From: Notospermus geniculatus | Lineage: Eukaryota; Nemertea; Pilidiophora; Heteronemertea; Lineidae | Length of the DNA: 64,000 nt | NCBI GenBank assembly: GCA_002633025.1 | Contig: NMRB01001482.1 | Span: 45,573 to 109,572 of the forward strand | Direction of reading: 5' to 3' | Part shown: one piece after another, positions 43,011 to 53,672 of the stretch | Layout of the letters: each line of letters starts with the position of its first letter | Position numbering within the stretch: the stretch's first letter is position 1 | The notes under the pieces: model-generated | Database searches by the model: none | The model's input: the letters and a program-made list of their open reading frames with translations, nothing else | What the model was told of the DNA's origin: nothing | Translations under genes and position numbers: made by a program

Positions 43011-43659
43011 AGGTGTGGGCAATCCTCCATCATCACAAGTATCTTCGATACTGCTTGTGCTCGCTTGTGGTAAAGATTCGCATCTATCACTATCAGCATC
43101 AGGGAAGCTTGTTGGCACTATAAGCTACTCATTACCAGAAACTGGAAAAAATTGAAGAATATGTTTTTTTTATACAGTGCTTGAAGTTAATAACTTGGCG
43201 TAACCTTTTTTCGAGACGTCCTGCAGAAACACTTTACATGTACCAGTCGAGAGGAACTTGTATGGCATAACAAGAACTTTAAAATGGCACCAAATGCAAC
43301 TCTGTAGCTGCTTTGCTTCAAAGATACAGGTGTTCAAAGTTGCGAAGGTGGGGTGATAAGCCCAAATTTCGTGAACGAAAATCTCACTAATTATGAGGCC
43401 ATGAACAAAAATAGCTGAGATCTGGAGTATTACTCGTGAATCCCAACCTGTCCACAAAGTTTCACAAAATTCTGAGAGATGTCATCTGATTCTTGGTTGA
43501 TTTGGCATGGAATGACCCTATTGCACTTTTTGTGTTTTGCCAAGAGTCGAATCAGACCAAAACGTGGTGTCATACGTGTAAATATGTTCGAAGTAAATTA
43601 AATGGCTTAAGCGATATTCATATTGCTCAACGTATTTTACATTCAGGTGAAACTGTACC

Positions 43660-44430
43660 AAAATGGCGGTAAGAAACTACAAGCTGAAAGTTGGGAGTCG
43701 CCCATACCGCAATTATTCTGAAAACCAGCTTCAGAATACTAGTACCACACAATGCTGTCCAAAGTAAACGTCTGAGCTTGAAAAGGGCAGTGGAAACCTT
43801 CAAAATTCCACGGAAAACACTTGAACACAAATGGAAGAAACAACACATGAAGAAGTCTGACCATCCAAGGGTAATCTCAGAGGCTGAATAGAATTTTTGT
43901 TCAGTACTGCCCTTATCACACTCCCGAATTGGGGCTTCCCATTCGACCCAACAGACTTTCGATTATTGGTGAAGTCATATCTAGGCAAAAGTGGCAGAAA
44001 ATGTTCAGTATAAAAGGAAAACAATCCAGGACTTGACTTTTGTCAGTATTTCATGCAGCACAACAAGAAACTGACTAACAGTTCTCAAACAACATGAAAT
44101 GACCCCTAGCCACAGTGGCCTAGAAAGACTTGGAACAGTACTTTGAAAACCTAGCTGAACCCATTTATGATGTTCCACCAAATATCGTCGCCAAAAGAGG
44201 AGCAAAATACACTGAATGCTTTGTAAACACTTCAAAATCTGCACAATCTGTACTTATACACAGTGGTTCAGCTGGTGGTTATTTGCTACCAATCTACATT
44301 GTGTAAATCCTCAGAACTCTGGGATACCTGTTGTGAAGGAGGCCCAAAGGCTACCTTTTTGTGACGATAGATGCTCATGAAGTGGACAATTTTGTGCGTA
44401 AGATTCTGTTATACTCTTTTGAAAGTGTAG
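43660..44430 (+). pseudogene. pogo/Tigger-like transposase relic
   Basis: MAVRNYKLKVGSRPYRNYSE opens the typical N-terminal helix-turn-helix region. In another frame KRLSLKRAVETFKIPRKTLE gives the DNA-recognition helices. About 250 bases later NIVAKRGAKYTECFVNTSKS and a segment ending GGYLLPIYIVYK match the part of the pogo DDE domain after the first aspartate. Several stops and frameshifts lie between. The helix-turn-helix would bind terminal repeats and the DDE domain would cut DNA. The copy is dead. Confidence 0.6.
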
Positions 44431-44992
44431 ATCGAAACTGCTGAACAGTGGAGAGAAGAAAAGAAGGAATATAGGAATAGTCTTACCAGGCGCAGCGAAA
44501 ACCAGTTAATAAGAGACAATGTGAGAGGTATGTCCTGCAATCATTGACATCAGCTGCCCCTTTTACTCAATGAACTCAAGAAAACCAGGTGCAGCTTCGG
44601 GCACAACCACTGGTTACATCCCCAGCTGAGACAGCTTGCGCCTCTGACCACCAATGTGCCCGCGAGTCTCTCTGCTACCAACATGAAAGAACCTGGCACA
44701 GATATTTCAACCCACCATTTGTCTAACTTCGAGCTGTTGGAAGAGCCACTAGAAGCAGTATTGGATGACCCAGCCAGCTTTGCCACAGCCATATGTAAGC
44801 GAGGAACCTATACTACTTACAGTTGCATTCGAGACAAGACCGCAAATGCCTGGTTGGTTTTTGACCATCATTCGGCAAATGCAATACAAATAGCGGCCGT
44901 CTTGAGAATAAATCCTTGTGCAAACGGACATGTAAGGACATCGATCGACACTCCACTGATTCCAGCGTATACCGTATCGGGGTAATTCTGGA

Positions 44993-45610
44993 GGCCGCAT
45001 AGAACCGTTGATAGGACCCCGCTAGTGAAGTCCGCCGATAAGCTGTTGGAAGTTTGCGTATCGCGCTGCCGTCGTGGGCCCCGAAGGCATTTCCATTGTT
45101 CCACCTCTCGGAATTTCGTAATAGTTTGCCCACTTGGCAAGGACATGCGGTGACCTCGCTCATTTTCCTCTCGCCGATAGTGCCGGCGGATTTATATGCG
45201 TCCTCTACTGCTAGCGGGCTGCTAGCTGTCGATATTTTCTCATGAATTAATCATCAGTAAAATCCTCGTACAAGTTAATTCTCGGACGAAAATTTCTACC
45301 GTGAGGTAGAAAACCCAAAAATGCATCTGCTTCTACGTGCCACAGGTCGACGAATGGTCCTCTACAATTACAAGCGGACTCACCACTGGAGGTGCTCTTA
45401 GTTCCTCCAGCGATTTGGCCTGGTGACAGCGCCGCCGACAGCCTGGCGGATTTCTATGCGTCTTCCGTATCAGTACTGCTGGCGGGCCGCTAGCTGTCGG
45501 GGTTTCTATGCGCTCACTATCGGCAAGTGGCCGCATAGAACCTCCGCTAAGGCTCCGTTCTCTATCGACCGACCCCACTAGTCACAAGCGGAGTTTCTAT
45601 GCGGTCCCCC
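44993..45610. repeat. Cluster of TTTCTATGCG/CGCATAGAA words, possible foldback
   Basis: The word occurs at about 44998, 45190 (one variant base), 45453, 45503, 45531 and 45594 in both orientations. Longer similar pieces GCGGATTT(A/C)TATGCGTC and GCTAGCTGTCG pair at 45188-45233 and 45448-45500. The outermost words are inverted. No target duplication found. Confidence 0.35.
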
Positions 45611-45949
45611 TGGCCTCCAGACCAAAATTGGGCTTTCCATGTTGCGCTTTTTTTGCCCATCCTGTAGTTCACAATTCATATGCAATGTCTTACATGTCTT
45701 AAGTGTTGATTCTCCAGAAGAAGAAGAACTTAGTCATATAAAAACGTATAAATAGGAGCTCAAATTAGAAAATGTTCTCTCTCTCTCGAACTGGGGAGTT
45801 GGTTTCGGTCCAAAGCAAAAAGCGTAAATACTTCACTAGATTTTTTACTGCCCAACACGCCAGCAACATTGTCAAGTGTCCTTGGTAAGACTAAACTTCA
45901 CTGCGAAAAAGACAGTCATTTGTCTACCCAAACCTGTATCTTCTTAAGA

Positions 45950-46640
45950 GTAAAGGTACAGGGAAGAGTAATGCATTTTCTGTGGCCTGTATGGATCCCC
46001 TTACTTGCATTGAAGAGTCGGAGTCCCGAAGTTTAATGTTGCTGGAGTCTACCAAAAGCGGACTCATTCACTCTCTTCAAAAAAAATGACGGGGTTGGCA
46101 TAATCGCAGGGGACGAAACATGAATGTGGGTGTTTGAAGAAGTGGGAGCTGGAAAAACTTCCGATAAAGTGAGAGGTGCAGGGAAATGCTCAATACATTT
46201 TTGAACGGATACCGTTATACTCACGAGTATTCCACGAAAAATCGAGTAGTCATTGATGGGCAACTTGCAATTGCTGGGTGTGGTCAGCCACAAGTTGCAA
46301 TCTGCTCTGATCGCAAAGGCTTTACGATCTAACAATGGCGTAATGGATCGAGTGCTATTTTGTTCAAATAAGAGCCGGGAACTGTTCGAAGAAGAAGTGG
46401 AAGTTAATTATCAGAGGGTTAAAGATAGTGGCCTATGCACCTCAATGATGTGATGCTTGATCTGTACTGCACAAGGGAAACAACGATGTCTACAGGACAT
46501 GCGTTCTTTCCGATGAAGCAGAAGATACATTTGAACTGTACAAGAATGAAAAAGTGCGAAAATATAATGAGAGTGCGGAGGAAAATGAACAAACTTCAGC
46601 CAAAAAAGGGGAAATAGACATAAATATGTCTCTACTTGCA
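45950..46640 (+). pseudogene. DUF3987-like ATPase fragment (tentative)
   Basis: Pieces in three frames: LLESTKSGLIHSLQK, then IAGDET, VVIDGQLAIAGCGQPQVA, ALRSNNGVMDRVLFCSNKSR and a helical stretch to 46640. The order (ST-G-L, G-DE, G-x-TQP-like, DR-x-LF-x) resembles DUF3987 proteins, which are D5/P-loop-like ATPases. Several frameshifts are needed. The identity is a recollection of the family pattern, not a proven match. Confidence 0.35.
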
Positions 46641-47155
46641 TATGAATCGAAGGCCTGTGTTTTGGTTCTGAAGTTGACTGTAGTGCTGAACTGCCTTACC
46701 CATGCACTAACAGCGAGACTGGTCCAAATCCAATGTCACAAATCACCAGTGTTCTAACATTTCTAACCGCCAGAGCCTTGAACTGTTCTGCTCCAAGTGT
46801 AAAACATGCGACTGAGGGAGGACAAACAGTTGCAGAAATTCTGGGGCATTAAATCCATAGGAATACATGACAAACAAAACTCAGAATGGTGATATATGAA
46901 ACGTTCATCGGATCTAATCTCGAACCGGAAAGAAACAAACTTATGTCGCCAAACTCCCTTGGAAAGTTGATAATCTGCATCTATAAACTACAATAACAAC
47001 AAAGAAGTGCATGTGTTCAAGGGTACGCCGTTTAGAATATTGAGAAACATACGACATATCAAGAAACAAGTTTTATTGAGCCAGTACCAGAGGATAATAT
47101 TAGTGAAGGACATTAATAATCTCACCTGCAACAAAAGAGGATTCTGAAGCCACTC

Positions 47156-47430
47156 CGATTCGTATTGTATACGACTGTAGTGTGGGGCCAAAATGGAGCA
47201 ATCCCAGCCTCAATGATTGTTTAGAAACAGGACATCTGTTGTTGAATGATCTGGCATCAGTAACGATTAGGCTTCATCTTCAAAGATACGCCTTCTCAGC
47301 CGACATTGAGAAATATGTTCTACATGTTAGATGAGGAAGACTGCAAGTTTACGAATTTCCTCTGGATATCTGATCGTGACGACCCTGACTTGACTGTATT
47401 CCATTCAAAGCTGTCCTGTGTGGAGCAATG
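47156..47430 (+). pseudogene. BEL/Pao reverse transcriptase fragment
   Basis: IVYDCSVGPKW, then NPSLNDCLETGHLLLNDLAS and LQRYAFSADIEKYVLHV run in one frame to a stop. After a frameshift DEEDCKFTNFLWISDRDDPD continues. This is the BEL/Pao RT order up to the first catalytic aspartate region (S-A-D-I-E-K). The sequence switches abruptly to Gypsy spacer near 47440, so the two retrotransposons were joined by recombination or insertion. Confidence 0.75.
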
Positions 47431-47864
47431 TGCACCATTCGTTATGACAATGCCACTTTGACTGTCTGTGATCAACAAATTCCATTGCGTAGGCAGACTG
47501 AGGAGCCCAGAATCTCCCGTATCATTCTTGGGAAATCAGCGAATATACCTTCACATTCGGAGATGATCGTGCCTGGGAAGTTGGTCGAGAAGGGAGCTTA
47601 GTTGACCCATTTGGCACCTGGAATGGTTGAAGCAAAACGTGGTCCATCTGTGTTCACAACTGGATGTACTTTGGTTCAATCTGATCATGGCAAGATGCTG
47701 GTACGTGTGGCCAATTTCACTGACCAACCTGTAAGAATAAGGACCAACCAGACGTTAGGATGGTTTCACCCATTCAAGGAGATTGCTGGGAATAAGGAAT
47801 GCTCTGAGGGAACGGAGGAGAGCAAGGGGACGAGACAGGAGCACTTGGTTGGAGCTGAAGACAC

Positions 47865-47940
47865 AACCGGTGTGGGCATGCCTTATATTATAAGGCATGC
47901 CCACACCGGTTGTCCATAAGGCATGCCCACACCGGTTATA
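47865..47940. repeat. Perfect palindrome plus third copy of a 23-base unit
   Basis: AACCGGTGTGGGCATGCCTT... (47865-47887) is followed one base later by its exact complement (47889-47911), and a further copy of the second arm lies at 47916-47938. It interrupts the Gypsy spacer. Confidence 0.9.
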
Positions 47941-47965
47941 AGTTATAATCCCAGACCTGTCGACT

Positions 47966-48165
47966 ATTTGAGCTCTCTTTTTTCTCTATCATCTTTTGTA
48001 CTTATTAATTTTATGTTGTAATCAGTTAAATGTATGGTTTATGTTGGCCTGTCGGCATGTCAGTTTATTTCTTGTATCATTTCTTCCCTCCAGGGCCAAT
48101 AATGCTCTGCTTCGGCCCTGGACTCGTGTACTTTCTACTTTAATTTCAATAAATCATACATACAC
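47966..48165 (+). mobile_element. LINE 3' end, 11-bp TSD
   Basis: ACCTGTCGACT occurs at 47955-47965 and 48166-48176. The insert ends with GGGCCAATAATGCTCTGCTT, CAATAAATCATACATACAC, a typical LINE 3' tail. The GGGCCAA...GGCCC hairpin also appears at the 3' ends of the LINE copies at 8789 and 49113. Severe 5' truncation removed all coding. Confidence 0.75.
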
Positions 48166-48613
48166 ACCTGTCGACTCCAAAGAACTACTTCATAATCTGG
48201 AGATTGATGCAATCAACCTGACGGAGTCACAACGTGCGAGCCTGGTGAGCCTAATTCAGGAGTATCAAGACATCTTTGCCATGGATGACTTTTTGATCTT
48301 GGCCACACCACAATTGTGAAGCACACGATTGAGAAGAAGGAGGCCGAACCCATCAAGCAGAGGCGTAGGAGAGTGCCACCCCAGATACAGCATTTCTTGG
48401 ATGAGACAACAACTGATGCTCTAAATTGCTATTTCATCGGTAGCTTGTGGAGAGGTAAAATCAAATGCTCGATGGAATGATAGTCGAACATTTTTTTTCA
48501 CTGTAAATGCACATGACAAAGCATCATTATTAGAATTCATCTTATTTTCCTTTTTATGTCATCAACTGTTGTAAAGATGATAAAGGCAATGGTTAATTTG
48601 TGACCCAAGCAAA

Positions 48614-49112
48614 ATGACGTACACAAACACACTGCAGCATAGCAAAGTGTCATCCAAAGTGTTAAGTGAACATGACATGATATCTTATTTGCGGGGTAAG
48701 GGGAAACTAAAGACATTGGCAGCTCTGAAGGCACAGATCAATCTGAGGGCTAAAATGCTCCAAAAGGATGAAAAAGTGATCTTTGCCAGGAAATCACCTG
48801 ATGAACTGAAGGACATTCTCCTTTCTTTAATGGCAATGCCCATTACCACAGAACTTCAGGATATATTCAACCAGATCTGCAACCCGAATAAAATGCTGAA
48901 GATGTCATTAATTCATCGTTGGGTATCTGAAGGTTCGGCAAAGGCAATATTGTACTCAGGGAGATTTGGAGGGGAGTTAGTGAAGAATGAGATTAAGCTT
49001 GACTATGATGAGGGTCAATCAGCATACATGACTGTTGAGGAGGTACTTGTGGATATTATTCGTGGAGACTTGGACTTGTTGGAGAACTATTCAAAGTCAA
49101 TGAAGACTTTAA
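48614..49112 (+). pseudogene. Unknown coding region, 5' part, split by LINE
   Basis: A 160-residue frame with good protein character: ISYLRGKGKLKTLAALKAQI, VIFARKSPDELKDILLSLMA, IHRWVSEGSAKAILYSGRFG and TVEEVLVDIIRGDLDLLEN. It ends at the LINE target duplication (49097-49112) and continues at 50713. The two halves join with a one-base frame difference just before the insertion (near 49090), so either a deletion or a base-call error is present. I do not recognise the family; no paralogue is in the window. Confidence 0.5.
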
Positions 49113-50696
49113 TGTAATGTAATTTATTGTGAAAGATAATATTTACAATATTAGTTCAAAGGGCCGAAGCTCAAGCATTAGTGGCACTAAAAATATACAT
49201 ATGTTAAAATTACAGGCGGATTCATAGATACAATAGGAAAGAGAAATTCAGAATATATGTAGATAACATGGATTAAATAAATACACTAAATAAAGGAACG
49301 TGATCGCGGCAGCCCAGACAGATCGGTTGTTGGTGGGGGCAGTGAGGGACCAACAAGAGGAGGGAAGAAAAAGGGATGAAGTCATCAAAGGGTATCGTAT
49401 GTCATAACTGCTTCTTGTAAAAAAAACTGCTGTCATGATAGATAAAAGATTTCGGATGGCGGAATAACGGAAATTAGTGGAACCGTGTAGCAGTATTTCG
49501 GCACGATCTGAGAGGTTATATGCGTTGAAACTAATGATACCGAAGTCTGAAATAGAAGCAATTTTATTATGAAACGATGTACGATAGTTATTAACAAGGG
49601 GACAATGAAATAGGACATGAAAGGAAGACTGCTGACGAAAGCCACAAGGGCAAATAGGGTCGGTAACATTCGTGAAATTGTGAGCATAAAAATGACTCTT
49701 AAATAAAAGGTCACAGCGAGATCTGTTTAGTAGCACTTCTAATTGACGGGGTAGATCGAGTTTACTGGTAGGGAATTTATAAATTCCACCAGCAAGATGT
49801 CTTTTCACATTAAACTTAAAGGGCCTCTAGAGGCAGCTCGCCATTAGGCTACTATCAGTACCGGTTCTTCAGCTAGGCGGCGCCACTTTAACGTTAATCA
49901 CCATTACGAGGTATTGAACCTGGGTTTTCCCCGGGGTTTTCCCCAGCCATGCTGGGCTGCCTCTAGAGGCCCTTTAAAGGAATTACGTGAAAATGATTGT
50001 TTAATACATTGAGGTAAAGTCTCCCATAGTCTAATCGAGGATGGTATTGCTGAACGTCGTAGAGTTTGTGATGTACGTGTTGGTATAATATAAGATCTAT
50101 GATGACGGAGCCGATTGTCCAGGACGGGGTTTCTATATAAGTTGTAGAGACTAGAAATAAACGGTGGGACATTATTATTAACGTTGTCATACATAAGCAA
50201 CAATAATTTTGCATCTCTGCGGGCTGCAAGACTTTGCCAACCAAGACAATTGAGAACTTTCGCGAAGTTTGTACCATGTACACAGCCGCTGACTATCGGA
50301 GACCCTCTATAATGGACCTTGTCTAACTTCGATAAAAATTCAACGTTAGATTGAAGAAATAAGAGTGCGCCATATTCCAGATGAGGGAGTATAAATGACA
50401 TGTACATTTGTTGAAGATACTTCGTATTTATATTATTTTTCAGTCCAACCAAGGGGTTCAGTTTGTTGTTGCATTTAACGACAATGGAATCGATGTGCTG
50501 ATGGAAGTTGAGAGCCGAATCAAAAATAATACCGAGGTGTTTGTGAGAGTTACCTTGCGGTATAGCTTCATTATCAAGAAATAATGGGGCTAGGTGAAGA
50601 TTAGGCTTGCGTGGTAATGAAAATAAAACGTCTTTACTCTTACTACCTTTAAAGTTCAACTTCCAAGTTTTAGACCAATTATTGATTTGAACAAGA
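49113..50696 (-). mobile_element. LINE (CR1/L2-like), 16-bp TSD, split by a MITE
   Basis: TCAATGAAGACTTTAA is duplicated at 49097-49112 and 50697-50712. The minus strand encodes RT thumb and C-terminal parts: NWSKTWKLNFKGSKSKDVLF, HKHLGIIFDSALNFHQHID, YLQQMYMSFILPHLEYGALL, LWETLPQCIKQSFSRNSFK, and after the MITE ICPCGFRQQSSFHVLFHCPL. The CPCG...FHVLFHC element is the zinc-like C-terminal motif. The 3' end is an AATAAATTACATTACA tail. It is 5' truncated at 50696. The coding is open on both sides of the MITE, so the copy was fairly young when hit. Confidence 0.85.
49820..49973. mobile_element. 154-bp MITE with TTAA duplication (piggyBac-like target)
   Basis: TTAA flanks both ends (49816-49819 and 49974-49977). 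The inverted ends read AGGGCCTCTAGAGGCAGC. It contains ACCTGGGTTTTCCCCGGGGT near the right end. Removing it and one TTAA rejoins the LINE reading frame without a stop. TTAA targets are used by piggyBac and Kolobok elements; the termini do not decide between them. Confidence 0.8.
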
Positions 50697-50712
50697 TCAA
50701 TGAAGACTTTAA

Positions 50713-51100
50713 GGTTCACGTCACGGATCGTGCCCTGTACGTCGCTCTTGTGAAAAAAGTTGTTCTGTCCAAAGAATGTGGCCAGTCAAAGCTAACTTTT
50801 GAAGAGGTACGAAAACTGACCATTAAGCAACCTGGGCATTCGTTCAACCCTCCGTGGAAATGGTTACCACCGCTCTCAGCATTGGAAAAGGTTTGTGACC
50901 GTATTGATGCGTCGCTGTCATACATGTCGACAGTTGGTAATCCACGTGCTGACATTCCACATTATCCGCTCAAAGTTTCCGATGACTGCTACGAATATGA
51001 TTTAGGAGATGAAACACGTGTCAATGAGAAGGAAGACCTCCTTACCATTGGAGAGCTTGAAATGAAAGCCAGAGTTATGGAATCCTCAAACCGAAAATAG
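50713..51100 (+). pseudogene. Unknown coding region, 3' part
   Basis: It continues 48614-49112 after the LINE: FKVHVTDRALYVALVKKVVL, GQSKLTFEEVRKLTIKQPGH, ALEKVCDRIDASLSYMSTVG and ADIPHYPLKVSDDCYEYDLG, to a stop at 51100. The frame is intact over 130 residues. Function unknown. Confidence 0.5.
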
Positions 51101-51862
51101 CCAAAGAAGAAACGCCCCTTGACCATGACACCAAGCAGAGTGCGACCATTAAAACGCCGGCAGATTACTTATTGATGTTACCGGGAGTTTTGTATAAATA
51201 ATGCTGAATTGTGCCCCTTTTGTATTTCCCTGGACGGATAACAGTATCTGAAAGTTGAGCATCACCTTCGGAAATTGTATGGCAGATTTTTTAAAAAGGC
51301 TGTCACACGCTCTGGTATGGGATATACCCTGATAACACAAGGACTATCATTTTGCTCTTTCCAAGTGTGGATAGGCATGACAGATGACAGATATGTCTGA
51401 AAGACCATGATAATGACATGCCATAGGCTATATTTCCTTCACACAAGCGACACTGTATTTTCAAAAGCCATCGGATAAAACTACATATATGCTTCAACGC
51501 AATTAAGCCAAGCGAAAGAGAGGCAGTTGCAGTTGCTTCTCCAGATATCAGCAAGGACGAATTTCCTGCCAAGGGTCAGATTGCCTATGTTAGGTACAGA
51601 CAAATTGGTTTTTTTCCAATAAGACTTTGTCAGGCTACCCTCATTAGTGCATAGCATCCGCAGTTATTAAATACTGAGATACTTTGGACTCGGTCCACAG
51701 AATGTATACTACCAAATTCCCATGTGCATAAACTTCTTGGGCGCGTTGCCTCAGACAATTCATTACTCTAGAAGCTGCCAAAGGTGACCTGAAAGCTTTC
51801 GATGCAAACGACAAGAAGTACTTGCAAAATGTTCTCAAGAAAAACCGCTAGCCACCAGCGTC

Positions 51863-52237
51863 GCTGAAAGGGTAAATGTCGTCCTGGGTATATACAAAGA
51901 TTACCCAGGATCTCAATCTTCAATAAAACAATACCCTGGGTGTAGTTTCGGTAGCCGATCATCACCCAGCATCAACAAGCAGTGCCTAGGAACGAGTCCT
52001 ATTAGAAATCCCGTGGAATCTCGCGGTCTCGCGCCGCGGTTCTTGTTGAGTGTAGCTGTTCACGACATTCCTCAGGCGGTCACGTGCCCACGGGCGAGGT
52101 AACCGCGAATCCAGGTGTCATTCGACGATGCTGGGTGATGTTCGGCTACCGAAACTACACCCAGGGTATTGTTTTAGTGAAGATTGAGATCCTGGGTAAT
52201 CTTTGTATATACCCAGGACGACATTTACCCTTTCAGC
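51863..52237. mobile_element. 375-bp MULE-type MITE, 9-bp TSD ACCAGCGTC
   Basis: Inverted ends of about 115 bases begin GCTGAAAGGGTAAATGTCGT and include GGGTGTAGTTTCGGTAGCCG. ACCAGCGTC is duplicated at 51854-51862 and 52238-52246. The unpaired centre (about 140 bases) is GC rich. No coding. Confidence 0.85.
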
Positions 52238-52429
52238 ACCAGCGTCACATGTTCTAGTTTTCATGGCATCTAATGAGAGACGTAACAGGAATCCATATGC
52301 AGCTTCCGTACAGATCATCACTGTTCAGATCAACTACAACAGAATATGGTACGAACATGAAACCTTACCATGGGATGCAGTCTTCATCTTATTTCCTAAT
52401 TCCTTTTGCAACTGCTTTTCAGGAACGGT

Positions 52430-52620
52430 TACTGATGGGGAATTCTGTCCGTTACATTCAATGGGCGAAACAAGGTGGCTGCATTTACGGCAGCTTGTGC
52501 ATGACGCCAAGCAAGCTATTTCCAAGATACGGAAGGATACTGTACTGGACACCCTGTTTTCAACCAATGGTAGGCCCCTTGATAAATTTAAAATTCTCAA
52601 AAAACGTGTCACTTCCATTT
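52430..52620 (+). CDS. Coding-like fragment, unknown
   Basis: Frame with FCPLHSMGETRWLHLRQLVH, DAKQAISKIRKDTVLDTLFS and NGRPLDKFKILKKRVTSI, then a stop. It is protein-like but unassigned. A pyrimidine-rich tract ending TTTTCAG lies just upstream at about 52422. Confidence 0.3.
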
Positions 52621-53129
52621 AATATCGACAGTTCAGATGTTTGACTAAGACACCGCCTGGGTAGGAAAGACATTGCCAGGACACTACTAGTGATGCAGAG
52701 CACTCTTTCTTTTAGATCTTTAGGACTGTCATTTTTTTATAGTCCTCAATGATGGTGTCCCACTCATGCATACGGAAAACAAAGTTGTGCCTGTCGCCTT
52801 AAAACTGCAGTTGTATGGCCTGATACATTCAGCAAGGTATCCGTGAAGAAGATGCAATTGAACAAGTGCGCCAACAGCTTGTGTCCATGGATATAAAACT
52901 TGCCCAGGGGAGACCAAACTGTCCCGAGTCCTATTAGTCCGGTCAAAATATGAATTGACCCACCACTAATTGCTTTTTTAATGAAGTGATATATGTCATT
53001 ATACTGGCAACTATGTATTTCAGGTCAGTGACATTTTTATTGTAATCCTTTTGAGGAAGTTGGTGTATGACGTAGTGATTTCTTCATCTTTGCCAAGTTT
53101 GCTTTACTTGCATTTTCAGGAACAGTGTT

Positions 53130-53470
53130 GAAAGGTGGTGGAGTGTGGTGTTGATTTCAAGCATCACTTGTACGTGCTCAAAGTTGCCCCAGTTACCAAA
53201 CAAGAAGAAGACAGCCAGTAAACAGCCGTACCTCCTGTGCCTTGGGACACACCAAAAACCCATCACAGTTCTTTGTAATTGTGGACAATCATGCCATCCC
53301 TTGTTCAGATGACCCTATTGCTGCTGTGGATCGGCAATTTAAGGTGCATTATTCCTTCAACCTACACTATTATGCAAAATAACTCTCTCTGTTCTATTCT
53401 TTCCTTGAGAGGTATGTGTATCTGATCTCCAAGCCAGGAAGCAAGGTACCTCCTAAAGTGAGTGAACTCT
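53130..53470 (+). pseudogene. Fragment of a repeated invertebrate protein (unnamed)
   Basis: TASKQPYLLCLGTHQKPITV in one frame and, shifted, NPSQFFVIVDNHAIPCSDDP with AAVDRQFKVHYSF. Further on, VYLISKPGSKVPPKVSELYT. The order resembles a widespread uncharacterised protein with a QFFV-x-VD core. This is memory-based, and the frameshift and gap mark it as decayed. Confidence 0.35.
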
Positions 53471-53672
53471 ACACAAGTGTAAGTGTGGTCACTCGAAAGC
53501 TAACAGATGAAATATACAATCCACCTCATAACCATGGATTGTGGCCGGGATATTCCAATCCGCCAACCGTGGCTACCTGCACGCCTAGAGGATTATGTCT
53601 TGGAACCGCACAACTCTACTTTCTCAGTGGCATCATCTTCGAGTCACATGGAGCGTTTAATGACAGAAAGAA

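Larger units (their letters stand above)
47440..48405 (+). pseudogene. Gypsy Pol fragment (spacer and RT start) with two inserts
   Basis: RYDNATLTVCDQQIPLRR, then RIILGKSANIPSHSEMIVPG, an in-frame stop, and EAKRGPSVFTTGCTLVQSDH with LVRVANFTDQPVRIRTNQTL form the protease-RT spacer of a Gypsy element. After a palindromic insert (47865-47940) and a LINE insert (47966-48165) the coding resumes with LESQRASLV-type NLTESQRASLVSLIQEYQDI and, after a frameshift, VKHTIEKKEAEPIKQRRRR. It is lost after about 48405. Confidence 0.75.

Noticed and set aside
45000-45300. Overlapping minus-strand frames of about 90-116 residues
   Set aside because: They run through the TATGCG repeat cluster and show no domain features.
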